The position numbers and the translations under genes were made by a program. Positions 1 to 11,800 of a DNA stretch of 64,000 nucleotides are shown here, one piece after another. The notes under the pieces are model-generated. The model was not told the origin of the DNA. It was given only the letters and a program-made list of their open reading frames with translations, and ran no database searches. Source of the DNA: Whitmania pigra (lineage: Eukaryota > Annelida > Clitellata > Hirudinida > Haemopidae); assembly GCA_021613335.1 (NCBI GenBank), contig JAJTWR010000126.1, forward strand, positions 1 to 64,000. Direction: 5' to 3'. Within the stretch, counting starts at the first letter, position 1, and each line of letters begins with the position of its first letter.

Positions 1-3000
1 TCCACGTATGTTTGTAAGAAACGCAAGAAAAACAAAAAGAGGATCGGTGATATGGTTCCGTTTATGGCAAACCATGACATCCGTTCTGGAAAGTGTTTTG
101 GACAAAAGGTGACCCACGCTTTGACTGGTAAAGCGCCTGAGGTGAGATTATCGAAATGAATTATTTAAAATAAGTTTTCCAATTTGGTTTCCATAAAAAC
201 AATCTGTCAGAATTTAGAATTTATTTATTGCAATTAAGGTCAAATGGATGTTAACCATTTACATGACCAACAGTAACTTGTAAGCAAATAAAATAATGTA
301 GAAGAGCGATACTTGAGCTGCCACCCACTAAACCTTAAAAAATAAATAATAAAAATTTGTCACAATGAAAGAAATTTTCATAAAAGTTCTTTTAATCTAA
401 GATACAGACTTAAATTATTGCCGAGTTAAAGTGAATTATAGATGAGAAATTCTCAATATAAACCAACTTATCAATTTTTTTAATTATTCCAATTCTAAAA
501 CGTCACAAAATCTATAAATAATAACTATAGTGCGCAGTCATAAACGAGATGGCCGAAGTCAACGTGGTTGGAGAAAATTTGGCACGAGCACCAGCGGAAC
601 GGATCCATAAATGCTCTCCTGCCAAAGTGTCCGCACAGACCCACACGGTCAACATTTACACCTGCAACAAGGAAGTTCAGGCTGAGGGAATTCCTCTCGT
701 CGCAACAGTAGAAGTGAGAACTTTGCTTGACTTGAATAAGTTTTGCAAAGCTTAATTTTAAATAACTCTACATTTTGCTTTTGACGCTAACATTTGCCGC
801 TTCATAGATGAGTTGTTAGTAATACCATGTTTCACCGAAAATAAGACAGTGTCTTATATTAATTTTAGCTCCCAAAGACGCTCTAGGGATTATTATCGGG
901 GCTGTCATATTTTCATATTCATTAGCGCACCAGCACATTTCTTTGTGTTAATCAAATTATTATGCTAAAAGAGGCAAGGAACACAATTTTAATCCTTCTA
1001 AGAAGATTGTTAGAAAACCCTTAAATCAGAATATTTTCGAAAAAAAATAGTCAAATGCAGTCACTTATGCCGGACTATCATTTATAAATCTCTAAACTCT
1101 GAAATCCTCCTTAAATATTTTGCGAATCCATTTCCCGCAGAGCCATTGATTTCTAATGTTTAGCAAGAGAACTTGTTTATGTGCCTCCACCGTATTTACA
1201 GCACAATTGTCAGTGATTTTATAGACTGAATTCATAACCCAGCTCACAACCTCCCGCAGTCTTCACAGATGTCTGATCCATACTTGCCTTTCTTAGCATT
1301 TCCCTTGTCCACCTGCAATCATAATCTGCTCGACATTTACGGGATCATTCGTATATCCAACTTATTTTCTATACAGAAAGTTGGAAGATTCTTGTCCAGT
1401 GATTCTTCAAGATTCCTTTCTTGTATTCAACAGAACAGCTTTTTCTTTTGTACTCATCTTGCCGAAATATGGTAATATCGAAATAACTATTAATGGTTAT
1501 AATAAATCCATTACACTAAATTGAGAAGGTTAATTAAACACAAATTGTGTTTTAATTGGTTGTCTGTTTACCGTATCTGCTTACCCACTTATATTTTACT
1601 TATATTTCCATTTTACATTTTATACAGTGAAACCCGCTTATCTCGACCTCGGTTAACTCGCCAACCCTATTAATTCGACGTTTTTGATGAGAAACCGCCA
1701 AATTCCCACTTTGACTCATCATTTTCTCATCGGCTATGTTGATTCTTTTATGTTGCCGAACCCTAATATTTCGAGCACAAAAAAGAGCCAAATTTGCTAC
1801 TTTACATCGGTTTTCTAGATTCTCCGTGTCTGATTGCCGACTTTAAAGTGGAGCCGCCGAATTCCCACTTTGTCGTGGCATCTATATAAGCAAAGAAGCT
1901 AGAAAAATCATATATGAAGAAATTTAAAAAATGAAAATTGGTTTCTGCATTTTTATGGAAAATTGGTAATTAAGTTAGAACTCCAATTGGTGGCGCTTAA
2001 GAACGAGGAAAAGGAAATTAGGCTCGCTGTGTTAGTTTTGCCTGATGCCAAATCACAAACTCTTGCAAATACAATTGAAAGTACTTTAGATAAATTCAAT
2101 TTATGGCAAGCAATAAAAATGTTTGTATGTGATACCACTGCTGTAAACACTGGTAGCAAAAATGGAGTTGTTAATCGATTTCAAGATCATGGCTTCGTCA
2201 AAACAGTCTATGTTGGTTGCCAGCATAGCATACTAGATAGAGTATTAAAGCATGTCTTTGACCACTTGTTTGATGAATCCAGCACATCGACTGATATTAG
2301 TTATTCATTTGTGACAAGCATACTGCAGAACAATGAACATCTCAAAGATGTCCATAATTTTGAAAAATCAATTAACCTGGAAGAGCAAGAAGCAGAAGGA
2401 GAAGAAAACGAAGATTTGGGGAGGCGAGATGACATGAAGTTTCTGAATCAGTTAATTAGAGTCTTTAATCATTACAAAAAAATTTAAGAAAATGATCAAA
2501 GTGAGATTTCATGTTTTAGTTTGAGTAACAATTAACCTGCAATGGTTTATAAATGTTTATATGTACAAGTTTAAATATTGAAATATTGCTACATAAAATT
2601 GTTCTATATTTTATATAAATTTTGGATTTGGTCGAACAAGACTGTTATGTTATATCACTATAAGTGAGGAGAAAACTGAAATGTTGTGTGATGTTTTTTT
2701 TTGTTTTTGCAAATTCTGCCCAATACTGCATTTTTATTATGAAATGGTTCGACTAATGCTGGTTTTTGAAAATTTAATAAAAACAATAAAAAGTCATAAG
2801 CTTAATGTACGTACGGCTGTTAGCAATATCAAATATTAATTGCTGTTGAGTAAAAAATCTACCAAAAACACATGCATTTACATTCTCATTATTGACGCAC
2901 AACATACACACAAAGAAATTTCAAGATTGTGTTAAGATGTTGCGACCATATTAATTTTTGGTTCTTTCGATCATCGGTTATCTCGATGATGTTTTGAAAT

Positions 3001-3776
3001 TCCCTTAGTTTTACAGAAAATATAATTTTCATTATCAGTACTTTATTATGTTAATATTTTAGTAAAACTTTACTTATAATAATTTAATAGCTATCAATTA
3101 AAATTATTATTGTGTTGCAAGAAATCGTAAATGCCGGCTGATGATTTTAACTTGAAGAAGGCTGTAAAACTTTGGGAAAGGTGCAGAGAAGAGTAACAAG
3201 AATGATTAAGGAAATTTGAGTTATGAAGAGAGATTAAGAATTAAGATGTAAGCTCACAAATTTATAAATTTAAAAAGTAGAGGTGATCTCATAGAAACTT
3301 TCAGAATTTTAATAGAAAGAGATAATTTAAAACGTGAACATTTCTTTGAAGCCACAAAAAGTTCCACGAGAGGGCATGGATATAAGTTTTATATGGAGGT
3401 AGCGGGCACTCTAAAGAGTAATTCAGCACCAAAGTATTTAATCTTTGGAATAAGCTAGATGAAGAATCAATATATTCAGATTCGGTAGAACATTTAATCA
3501 TCAGATTTCAGTCTCACGCAATTCGATCCCAAAAAGTATGTCGCAACATGGTTACTTCGAGGCAGACATTTAGCTGATGAAAACTGGAGAAAACTCTAGA
3601 AATTACCGCAGTTTATATTTAAAAAAAAAGCATTTAAAAATATACTTAATATTCTCATGCAGAGTCAAACCTGTGGATCAGTTGTCCTTTCGATGTCAAA
3701 CAGTTCTGCCAGCGATCCGGCCGCCATGGGACTAACATTGGTATTTGGACATTTCAAAATTAATGACAACGAATAG
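1..3776 (+). CDS. HSPA12-like Hsp70-family protein, last three exons (partial at left edge)
   Basis: Three exons in one consistent phase: 1-141, 531-713 and 3663-3776 (stop TAG 3774-3776). Exon 1 ends at a gtgaga donor (142). Exon 2 lies between an acceptor ending at 530 and a gtgaga donor at 714. Exon 3 follows a tctcatgcag acceptor. All junctions are phase 0. The end of the protein follows the C-terminal pattern of HSPA12A/B-type Hsp70 relatives: a strand with CSPAK...NIY, then a Cys-Gly step (QTCGSVVLSM), then LTLVFGHFKI close to the stop, as in their CG-x-L-x-L and FG-x-x-x-I strands. These proteins are atypical Hsp70 ATPases; the ATPase domain would lie left of the window. The 2.9-kb last intron holds a transposase fragment and a LINE fragment. 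The family call is from memory of the C-terminal pattern only. Confidence 0.55.
1625..1900 (+). mobile_element. pogo/Tigger-like terminal and subterminal sequence
   Basis: After a TA dinucleotide the sequence begins CAGTGAAACCCGCTTATC and runs on with TCGAC/TTCGA-rich motifs and two copies of a 'cgaattcccacttt'-like block near 1698 and 1859. This is the style of a pogo/Tigger 5' terminal region. No matching inverted end is seen downstream, so it is a remnant inside the HSPA12-like intron. Similar 'cggttatctcgat' motifs recur at about 2970, 9860 and 30775. Confidence 0.4.
1963..2487 (+). pseudogene. hAT-like transposase fragment, 174 codons
   Basis: An open frame contains CDTTAVNTG near the middle, then VGCQHSILDRVLKHVFD, then an acidic linker and DDMKFLNQLIRVF at the end. 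This arrangement (CDTT-x-x-NTG, CQHHxLD, WRDDMKFL) is familiar from a transposase-related family common in invertebrate genomes. It lacks the N-terminal DNA-binding part and the C-terminal dimerisation part, so I treat it as a dead copy. It sits in the last intron of the HSPA12-like gene, directly after the pogo-like block; whether the two belong to one element is not clear. Confidence 0.5.
3150..3540 (+). pseudogene. CR1-like LINE reverse transcriptase, C-terminal remnant
   Basis: Broken frames give QRRVTRMIKE, then YEERLRI, RGDLIE, REHFFEATK and TRGHGYKFY in the usual order for the thumb/C-terminal part of CR1/jockey-type LINE reverse transcriptase. Several stops and frameshifts interrupt it. 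A better preserved relative lies at 53405-53960. Confidence 0.6.
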
Positions 3777-4445
3777 ATAAATTTGGTGATGTTAAGTTTA
3801 TTAATAAATATCAGAATGGCATGAATATTATTTATAACAAGGCAATAATAATTATTTATTCTAAACGGTAAATAAAATATAATACAAATAATAATGAGCT
3901 CAGGTGGTTGAAATTGTCAGTGTCGTAATGTGTCGTTGGAAACATAGCTTGTACTGCCCGAAGCGCCCTTGGAGAAGAGCGCTACACAATAGTCAACAAA
4001 AGGTGCTTCTGCAAAAAAATTGAAAGTGAATAAAAAATTAAACAAAAAAATAAATATAGCCATTGATTGCCGAAGTTTATTTCATAGGAAACTTTGCACA
4101 ATTTACGCAAAGATGCTGACGAAATGACACGAAGATTGGAAGTAAAATATTCGCAAATATTTTCCTAATATTAAAATAACAATTAATTATATGTTTTAGG
4201 CTTTACGTTTTTAAAATATTAAATTTAACTGCATAGTTAACCTAATTAAAAAAAAATAGATGATCAATAATAATAAATACAGAAACACTTCAAACGTTAA
4301 GTTGAACTGCAAATATTAGTTACCAATTAAACATCAATAATATAATTAATGAACCAAGGCAAAGGCATAAATCAGGAAGTATAATAGCTAATTATTTATC
4401 GATGACAACAAATTGAACTCATAAAACATATCAATTCAGTCGATC

Positions 4446-7074
4446 ATGAACGAAGGACCTGGGGAAATCTTGTCCAGGACGAAATCAGAACCTCCCTTTG
4501 GCGAGAAAACTGATCTTGGATGCTTTCCGACGACCAAAAGCTGTGGCGATGTCGTGGAATCTCATCTCAAATGCCTGGAGGTCTAATTTGGAATTAAATT
4601 TAAAATATTATTGCTATTAAATATTATTCTAATACATATATTTATATTTTTATTAATATATATATATCTAATGTATATATTTATTTATATTATTCTGACA
4701 TAAATTCTTCGTTGTGAGGATCTCAGTATTGGCTCTCCGTTTAATATTTGTTAATTTTGCCAGAAAATTCTATGTAATGAAGTCTCAAATTAATGAGATT
4801 TAAGATTTAATTATTTATTAAATAAATAAAACATTCTTGAAATTTGTAAATAATTTAAAGATAAATTTTATCCTGACATTTATTTGTTAGGAGGATTTGT
4901 CTAACATTAGAACGTTTATTGACAACGCTGTTAGGAACATCACCAATGCAAGCTGGTTATCTCTGACTGGAAATAATACCTCGGGCCTAGAAAAGTCAGA
5001 AATTAGTTGAAAATTATCATTATTCTTTTTAAATTTAAAACGGAATTATAAATTTTAAAATATTTTTAAGCTTTATGACGCAGTCAACATGTTATTTTTC
5101 AATTTGTAGATTCAGAAAGCTGGATTGCCAGCGTGATAAAAGCTAGTTTCAATTATTTCATTCAAATTTTTTATATATAATTACCAAACTTATTAAATTA
5201 TAATTTAACTAATTGGTACATTAGTACAATATATTCTAATTAAATTATATAATCACAGTTGTAGTTATGAATTATGTTGGTATAATAACAAAAAAGTAAA
5301 ATTAACAGTTAGCTAATAATCCAAACGGTATTTTCTCAATTAATGTCAGAATCGTCGGATATTTCAAAGAGGAGCAGACAGAAATGAGGAAATTGATGAC
5401 GTCACACAGCGAATACGCCCACAGACCATTTGATGTCAAATCCAGAAACCTTCGATCTCCTGCTTCTTTCCAAGACACGTCTGTTTTGTTCCCCGAAGAT
5501 ACGGAAACGCATCCAAACTTAATTTTCGATGACGACGCTAACTGGAAAAACATCTTTCCACAAAAAGGGATGAACTCTCCCTCAACGAACTTAGCGAAGG
5601 TGGAGGAAACAAAAAGCGATTCTAGATGTTCAGAAATCAAAGGGAGCAAAATGTCGGAGCAGACGAATAACTCGAATTTCTTAGAAATTTTGCTCGAGTT
5701 TCTTGAAAGTGGTGGTCAAAACGTGAAGTTGGAAGAAAAGTTAGCAAACAAAGGCGCCAAGAAACAACACTCAACCATGGGAGAAATTCACAAATTACAA
5801 AACGTTAAAGAGAATTGTTCAACGGAACATTTACTTGCAGAATCATCCCCAAAGAGGTTGTACAAGGACTTCAACAGCCAACCAGAATCACAAGGTTATT
5901 GCAACAAAAAACTCAAAAGCTCCAAAGAGGAGCCACTAAAAAGCAAGAAACTCCATGGGTCGACCTCGTTAAAACAACGAGAAAATAACCTGGAAAGACT
6001 GGAAAACAACATGAAAAAACTGATGGACGAACTTCATCGACTCAAAGAAAGTGGGTGCCTGGAAGTTGGAAAAAACGATAGATTCGTTGACTATTCTATG
6101 AGCGATGCCACCATTGCCAGTCAAAACACACAGTCTGTCGTCTCCTTGCAAAGTTCGAAGTCAAAACGAAAATGGAAATTTTGGAAATCACAGCAAAATG
6201 CAGGGTCGTCGAGTTTCAATTTCTTAAAAAGTTTCAAAACTAATTCCAGCTTCAGTCGAATGCTCAATTTGAGAGAAAGTGAGAAAATGAAAGGAAAGCC
6301 GATGGAAAATCCTGCTTTCCAGTTTACGGATTCCGACAACAAGAGGGTTGGAAATGTTAAGTCGATTTTGTTTATTGAAGTGAAACATTGTTCAAATGTT
6401 TATTCAATTTGATTTTGATGAGTAATAACAGTTAATAATATTACTATCATAAAGCAATGTCAAGTCATCTACACTAACATAATGCGTGCCGAAACCTGGA
6501 CAGTCAAACAAGTTCTGACATGGCTGGAGACTCAGTGGTTGTACTCATGCACAGAAATTTTCAGAAAGGCACAAATCGACGGCTACCATTTATTCAGGCT
6601 AACCAGGAGAGACATTAGGGTTTGTTTAGCTTGTAACTTATTAAAAGAATTTGTCCAGAGTTATATTTAAAGATTGTGGATGATAGTGGTTAACTGAAAC
6701 CATAAATAGACTTAATGTAAGTATTAATGAGATTTTATGAAAAACTCTCTACTTATAGCCAAAGCCCAATTCAGAGCATTCTGCAATTACTATTCTAATA
6801 TTAAATCTCAGATTATGTAAAATAGGTCATAGTTACTAATGTTTCATAATAATGTATTTTCTGCTATTTGTAATTCTAGTTAACTTTTTGTGTTTAAAAA
6901 TAGTTATATCAATGAAGTTATTAATACCCTTTATATTTCATCCAATCTTTACAGAGGTTGAATTTGGGTCTCATCCACAGCATGCGAATCATGTCCAGTC
7001 TCAAGAAGCTCAAATCAGACTTACTTAGGGAAATGAAATTGAGGTACAAAGACGTAAATCGAAAAAGAAAATAA
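4446..7074 (+). CDS. SAM-domain protein, six exons (526 residues)
   Basis: Proposed exons: 4446-4580, 4891-4994, 5110-5132, 5313-6346, 6455-6619, 6955-7074 (stop TAA 7072-7074). The total of 1581 nt is divisible by three and each junction keeps phase; exon 4 could end at 6355 instead, also in phase. The 23-nt exon 3 is the least certain. Exon 4 (about residues 88-432) is polar and low in complexity, rich in Ser, Lys and Asn, with a charged stretch likely to form coiled coil near ENNLERLENNMKKLMDELH and a basic KSKRKWKFWKS segment. Exons 5-6 (about 445-512) read TWTVKQVLTWLET...YSCTEIF...IDGYHLFRLTRRDIRRLNLG...SSLKKLK, the helix order of a SAM domain, which typically mediates protein-protein or lipid contacts. 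Product and pathway unknown. It converges on the Kunitz gene. Confidence 0.7.
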
Positions 7075-7356
7075 CCAGAAACTGATTTTTTTTTGAATGT
7101 CTCAAATTCCTAACGGACGATCTACTCTCAAATACCCCATAACCTCGCTTAAGCAGACCAGAAAAGCAAGAAAAAAAACTTGTCAATGACAGTGAAACAC
7201 AATCAAATGAAGTCGTAACTTATCATCTTTCATTTTATAATTAAAAAAAGTGTTTATTTCACTCCTTGAAGTTCTTAGTTTGTCGCTAAAGTAAACACCA
7301 CCAAAAACAATCCCTCGATCAACTGATCTTAAGGTTCCAATGAGCACTTTGGCGTC

Positions 7357-7910
7357 TCATTTCCTTTTCAAAAGCCCAAGAATGGTCTTATACCACCTCT
7401 GCCTGTCAGTTCTGGCATCGTCTGCTGTGGCTGTGCAGTACTCCATGCACGATTCTTGTGAGTAGAAGTTGTTTTCGTTTCCGCGACATCCTCCGTATTC
7501 GAAGATCTTGCAACCACCGATGGTTGGGTCGTAATGCCACCTCGTCAACTTGTTGGAGCAAGGACCGCGGAATGGTGGCTGGGAACACAGCACTGGAAGG
7601 AATTAATGAATGTTTAGTGAATGTACCGGCATTTATCAATGATGTTAAACAGTTGTACTTTTATTTATTTGAGTCTAAGAAGCACCACATAATTCAGTTT
7701 CAAAATGCAATTTTAGACGTCTGCTTAAAATTATCCTTAGTCAAGCTTCTGTTACTTTGAACAGTAAAAATATAGTACCTAATTCTGATTCTGAAATATC
7801 CCGCTTCACTTACTTCTGCTAGCCTTGACGATGGCATCGTCGATGTAAACGAATCTGAAGTTCTTGGTCGGCTTCTTTGGATCGTCACAGCGACAAATTT
7901 GACACCCATT
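7357..7910 (-). CDS. Kunitz-type protease inhibitor with antistasin-like segment, last two exons
   Basis: Exon 7910-7814 reads NGCQICRCDD..., the GC-x-x-C-x-C pattern of antistasin-like repeats, and ends at a perfect AGAA|gtaagt donor. Exon 7592-7357 follows a ccttccag acceptor in phase and encodes one Kunitz domain with six cysteines in BPTI spacing (LC, GPC, GGC, YGGC, ESC, EYC) and the FEYGGCRGNENNF core. The stop TCA/TGA is at 7357-7359, after a basic tail ending LLKRK. The residue after the second cysteine (BPTI P1 position) is Ser, not Lys/Arg, so trypsin is an unlikely main target. Kunitz proteins are secreted serine-protease inhibitors or related ligands. The signal peptide and earlier exons are not seen. 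A LINE 3' end abuts the acceptor of the 7814-7910 exon. Confidence 0.7.
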
Positions 7911-7917
7911 CTCATGT

Positions 7918-8140
7918 AATTATTTAATAATAATAATAATTAATTTATAAAGCGCCATGTGCTTAGCGTGAGAGGCGCCTTGTGTCTTCGCTGTCCCATG
8001 AAGTCCTGAAGAGGTGGGACTTCAGGTGGCGCTGGAAGAGCTCCAGGGATGGCTGGGCTCTGATGGTGAGAGGGAATCTGTTCCAGACAGCTGGAGAGGC
8101 GTACGAGAAGCCTCTGTTTGGGAGGGATAATTATGTCTTG
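7918..8140 (-). mobile_element. LINE 3' end (CR1/L2-like reverse transcriptase C-terminus and tail)
   Basis: On the minus strand the frame reads NRGFSYASPAVWNRFPLTIR, then SLELFQRHLKSHLF, the ending typical of CR1/L2-type LINE ORF2 (SP-x-x-WN-x-LP, FK-x-x-LKTHLF). A short 3' UTR with 'ggcgctttataaat' and an (ATT)n tail follows at about 7918-7945. It is 5'-truncated and lies immediately upstream of the antistasin-like exon. Confidence 0.65.
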
Positions 8141-8375
8141 TTCAGTTGTCCTGAAAATTAATTTTATCAAATATAAACTGAAAAGTAGTTAACTACTATG
8201 CAAGTAGTTAAAGAGTAGATACTAACTACTTATTTAAAAATTTGTTAAAAAATAGATACTAACTACTTATTTAAAAATTTGTTAAAAAATAGTTAATAAA
8301 TACTTTTCTTATGCAAAAAACTTAAAAAAAAAATACTTTTTAAGTGGTTAAAACCCATCTCTGCTTCTATGAACC
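8141..8375. mobile_element. hAT terminal region with 'tagttaactac' subterminal repeats
   Basis: The sequence carries repeated 'gtagttaactac'/'actaactactta' motifs and ends at 'taaaacccatctctg'. A closely similar stretch lies at 19370-19565, at the end of the hAT element there. No transposase remains in this copy. Confidence 0.5.
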
Positions 8376-8866
8376 ACCAAACTGATATTGTTTTACTTAC
8401 CCACAAGATCCTTGTTTTATATATATAGGTTGAGTAATATTGAACTTATATTTAACGAGTTATGACAAAAATATAAGGTGTCCTCAAGGTTACCGTCAGA
8501 CTGTATGTCTGAAATTTTGATATTTTAATAATTAAAAACCGTACACAAAGTTCTTGTTTTTTCAATGTCATTTGAAACATTTCGACAGTGAGCGGGTAAA
8601 TTAATATGAGATAGATAATGGCAACTTGAAACATATTGTTAGAAGAATGGAAGAATCTATGAATAGAATAATCGATAGCAATGACAAAGGTCGGATAATA
8701 AATTAATAACAAATGTCAGGTGAATTTTGCTGCGGATTCGCTTCTTGCAAGAACAAACTTGACTAGAAAAAAAGATTGCAAGGATCATGAAAACCATTCA
8801 ATGACTAATATAGATTAACTAAGAAGTACAAATTGTCATCAATTTCCAGAGAACTACGTCAAAATG

Positions 8867-11800
8867 TTATTCCTGCGTTTTTGAGGAATTTTTTTTCGTG
8901 AAGTATATATACACGAGGAGCAAAGCAACCACGGCAAGGCCAGCACCAGTGTAAACCAAGCTCACTTCAACTTTGGGATCCTTTTTTTGGTCAATTTCTT
9001 TGTCTTTTTCTTGTTCTTTTTCATGTTCTTGTAAAGCTATACATTAGTTTAACAGTTTAATCCATAAGAATGCAAAAAATTCCAAATTCATTTTTGCTAA
9101 CATTCACATTCAAACTCATTGAGTCTCTTCAAACCGGGAGCACATTCGCATGTATAAGAACCTTGACTATTCACACATTTAGTAAAGTTTGTAACACACG
9201 GGTTTGAGCTGCTGGAACATTCGTCAATATCTGTAATATGTTAACAACATACTTGCATAACTCGCGCAGAGCATCTGCGCGTTTAGAACTGATTAAAATA
9301 ATATTTTATTATAACAAAAACACGTCCAAAGTTAATGTGACTTGCGTTCTAGTTTACAGTTCTCAAATTTTATTACTTACACATTGACCATCCTAGTGAA
9401 AAATTTCTGTGAAAACACAGTTTTGAATGTCTTGATTTTCAGAGGCAATAGTTAAAGAGTCGAACGATCTTATTGCTGTAAACGTGGCACGGAATAACTA
9501 AGTTTATATTGCTAATAATTAATTAAATAATGGTTAAATTTATATTATTTATAATGAATTATATTTGGTCTCTTTTTCGTGCACGTGGTCTCGCTATTAT
9601 TGCTATAAAAAGTATCTTGCTAATCACCTGATTTGACAATTAGCGAGAGCCCAGACAACTCAGAAGCCCAAATATCCATTTGCATCCTTAATTACCTCAA
9701 TTCTTAAACACTTAACTTCTGTTATTCAGTTCCGTTAACTGAATACTTGCTCTAATAAACTTATTAGTTAACTTGCTTATTTGCAGACTCCCGGGTTATT
9801 TCATTACTTCTTTGCAAATATCTTGGTCTCTTGTAGAAAAGGGTATACAGTCATATTGATTTTCGGTTATCTCGATAATTTTTGGCAAACCGCTAGAGCA
9901 TTTTATCACTTGTACGCTTTCTCGTTGACTTCTGCGATTTAGCTTCTTAGTCATAAAGTAGGTCACGCCCCTCCTCCCTGTCACAAACTGTCACACTTCC
10001 TTAGATTTTATGGATGGCCCCTCACAGCATAATTTTTATTATGTCTATGTGAAATAACTTAATTTTTGCATTTAATCTTATTCAATTAACAAGCTGAAAA
10101 ATTTCATAGTTAATTTTTATTAAAAATCTAAATAATATTTATGTACTCTCTCATTGGCTATCTTTTGAATTATAATTACCATCGAGGTGCTTCTGAAACG
10201 ACCATGTCTTTGAAGCTCATGAATTATTAAGTTCTTCATCCCTGCACTTGAGCATCAAACAAATAAATATCTTCTAGGCTCACCTTCACACTCAATAGTT
10301 GACCCAAGATGGAATCCAGTTGTGCAAAAACAATGTGATACTGCAAAAAAATCCCAGAGGAACTTGGTTTGACATTCTGAATTTCTACAGTTCCCATTAT
10401 CAACAGAGCAATCTTGATTACACGAAATTATTAAAGTTATTAAACATATTTAAATTTTTTTTACGATTGAGACAAAATAATTAGAAGAATTAGAGCTTTG
10501 ACATTGCTGCGACGCATAATTGAATTGGTGTTTATTTTACATGCATTTGCAGCTCATCAATTAAAATTGCTCAATCGTAAGACGAATCAATATTAATGAG
10601 ACAATCAATTCATTACTTGAAGAATAACAAAAGAATAATTAATCGATTTGCCTAAGTGTGGTCAGAAAAACGATATTTAGTTAGGAATCAACGTCTCAGC
10701 TCCATCAAACTTTAGCCGGGGTTTAGCAGCGCACTGTCTTAAATGAATAAAAATTTCAGAAACTTTGTTTAAATGCGAAGGTTTATTTACATAAGAGTCC
10801 AAGTTATCCTAAAATCTGTCATTTGATGGAATAAAATCGATAGGTATTAGTTGTGGAAGCTATTGCTAATGGAGTGGTTTACAAAGGAGTCATCTTAATA
10901 TGTCTAACAAAGCCTGGCATTATTAATTCATAATAGTTCACAATACCCATCACAAGAAATAAAATCGTCAAATACAATGATAAATATTTTTAATACCAAA
11001 TTTTATATACACATATACACATATTACGATATCTAGCTGAAATTTTCAGTAATTAAATAAAACACCATTTGAAAGCAACGTGTAAAATTTCAATTCATTT
11101 GTATCAATGGTTCCTGTAAATTATGCAAATAAAAGATTTGTTGCTTAATTGAGAAATATTATTAAGACAGTTTCCGGTTTGGGCTCGTTTCATCAATTTC
11201 AAGGTCTTATTGGACAGATCAAACATTAAGTTGTCATTAAGAAAGCTATATAAAAGAGAGTGAAATTCTAAACTTCCTTTTACATTCATTTCATCATGGG
11301 GAATAAAGCAGTTTTGACAGAAGGAGAAAGAGGATAAGTTAAGGCCTTCAGAAAGGCAAACTATTCGATAAGAAAGATTGCAAAAGAGTTGAGTAGGTCA
11401 AGGAATGTTATTCAATTTTTTTTTTTTATAAGATGCAATTGAAGGGCCCAATTGGACCACTAACACAATCGCGAAAACAAACAACAAAAAACAAAAAGCA
11501 TTGATCGGTTTGTACAGGGGCAGAAAATAGATTAAATGTAATTTAAATATTGACTAAAGTCTAAGTCACGTATTATTGAGTGGAAACGGGAGACCATGGT
11601 TGATCTCTCCTGACAATGCGTTCCATGGCTTCACAATTCTATTACAAAAGGAGTATTTAACACTGTCTGTTGAATAATTACTTTGCTTAAGTTTGAGACA
11701 ATGTCCTCTTGTTCCTGTATAGTTTTGTGCAAGGAGAGAATGTATTAAAAAGGTGTTCGTAAAGCCATGTAATATTTTGAAGCCAAGAGTCAAATCAGCC

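Noticed and set aside
3717..3776. Perfect Kozak context GCCGCCATGG as a start of a small gene
   Set aside because: The frame is only 16 codons and is better explained as the in-phase last exon of the HSPA12-like gene.
3905..4010. Possible SINE or tRNA-like element
   Set aside because: Shares short motifs with 28290-28410 but has no A or B box and no clear ends; too weak to list separately.
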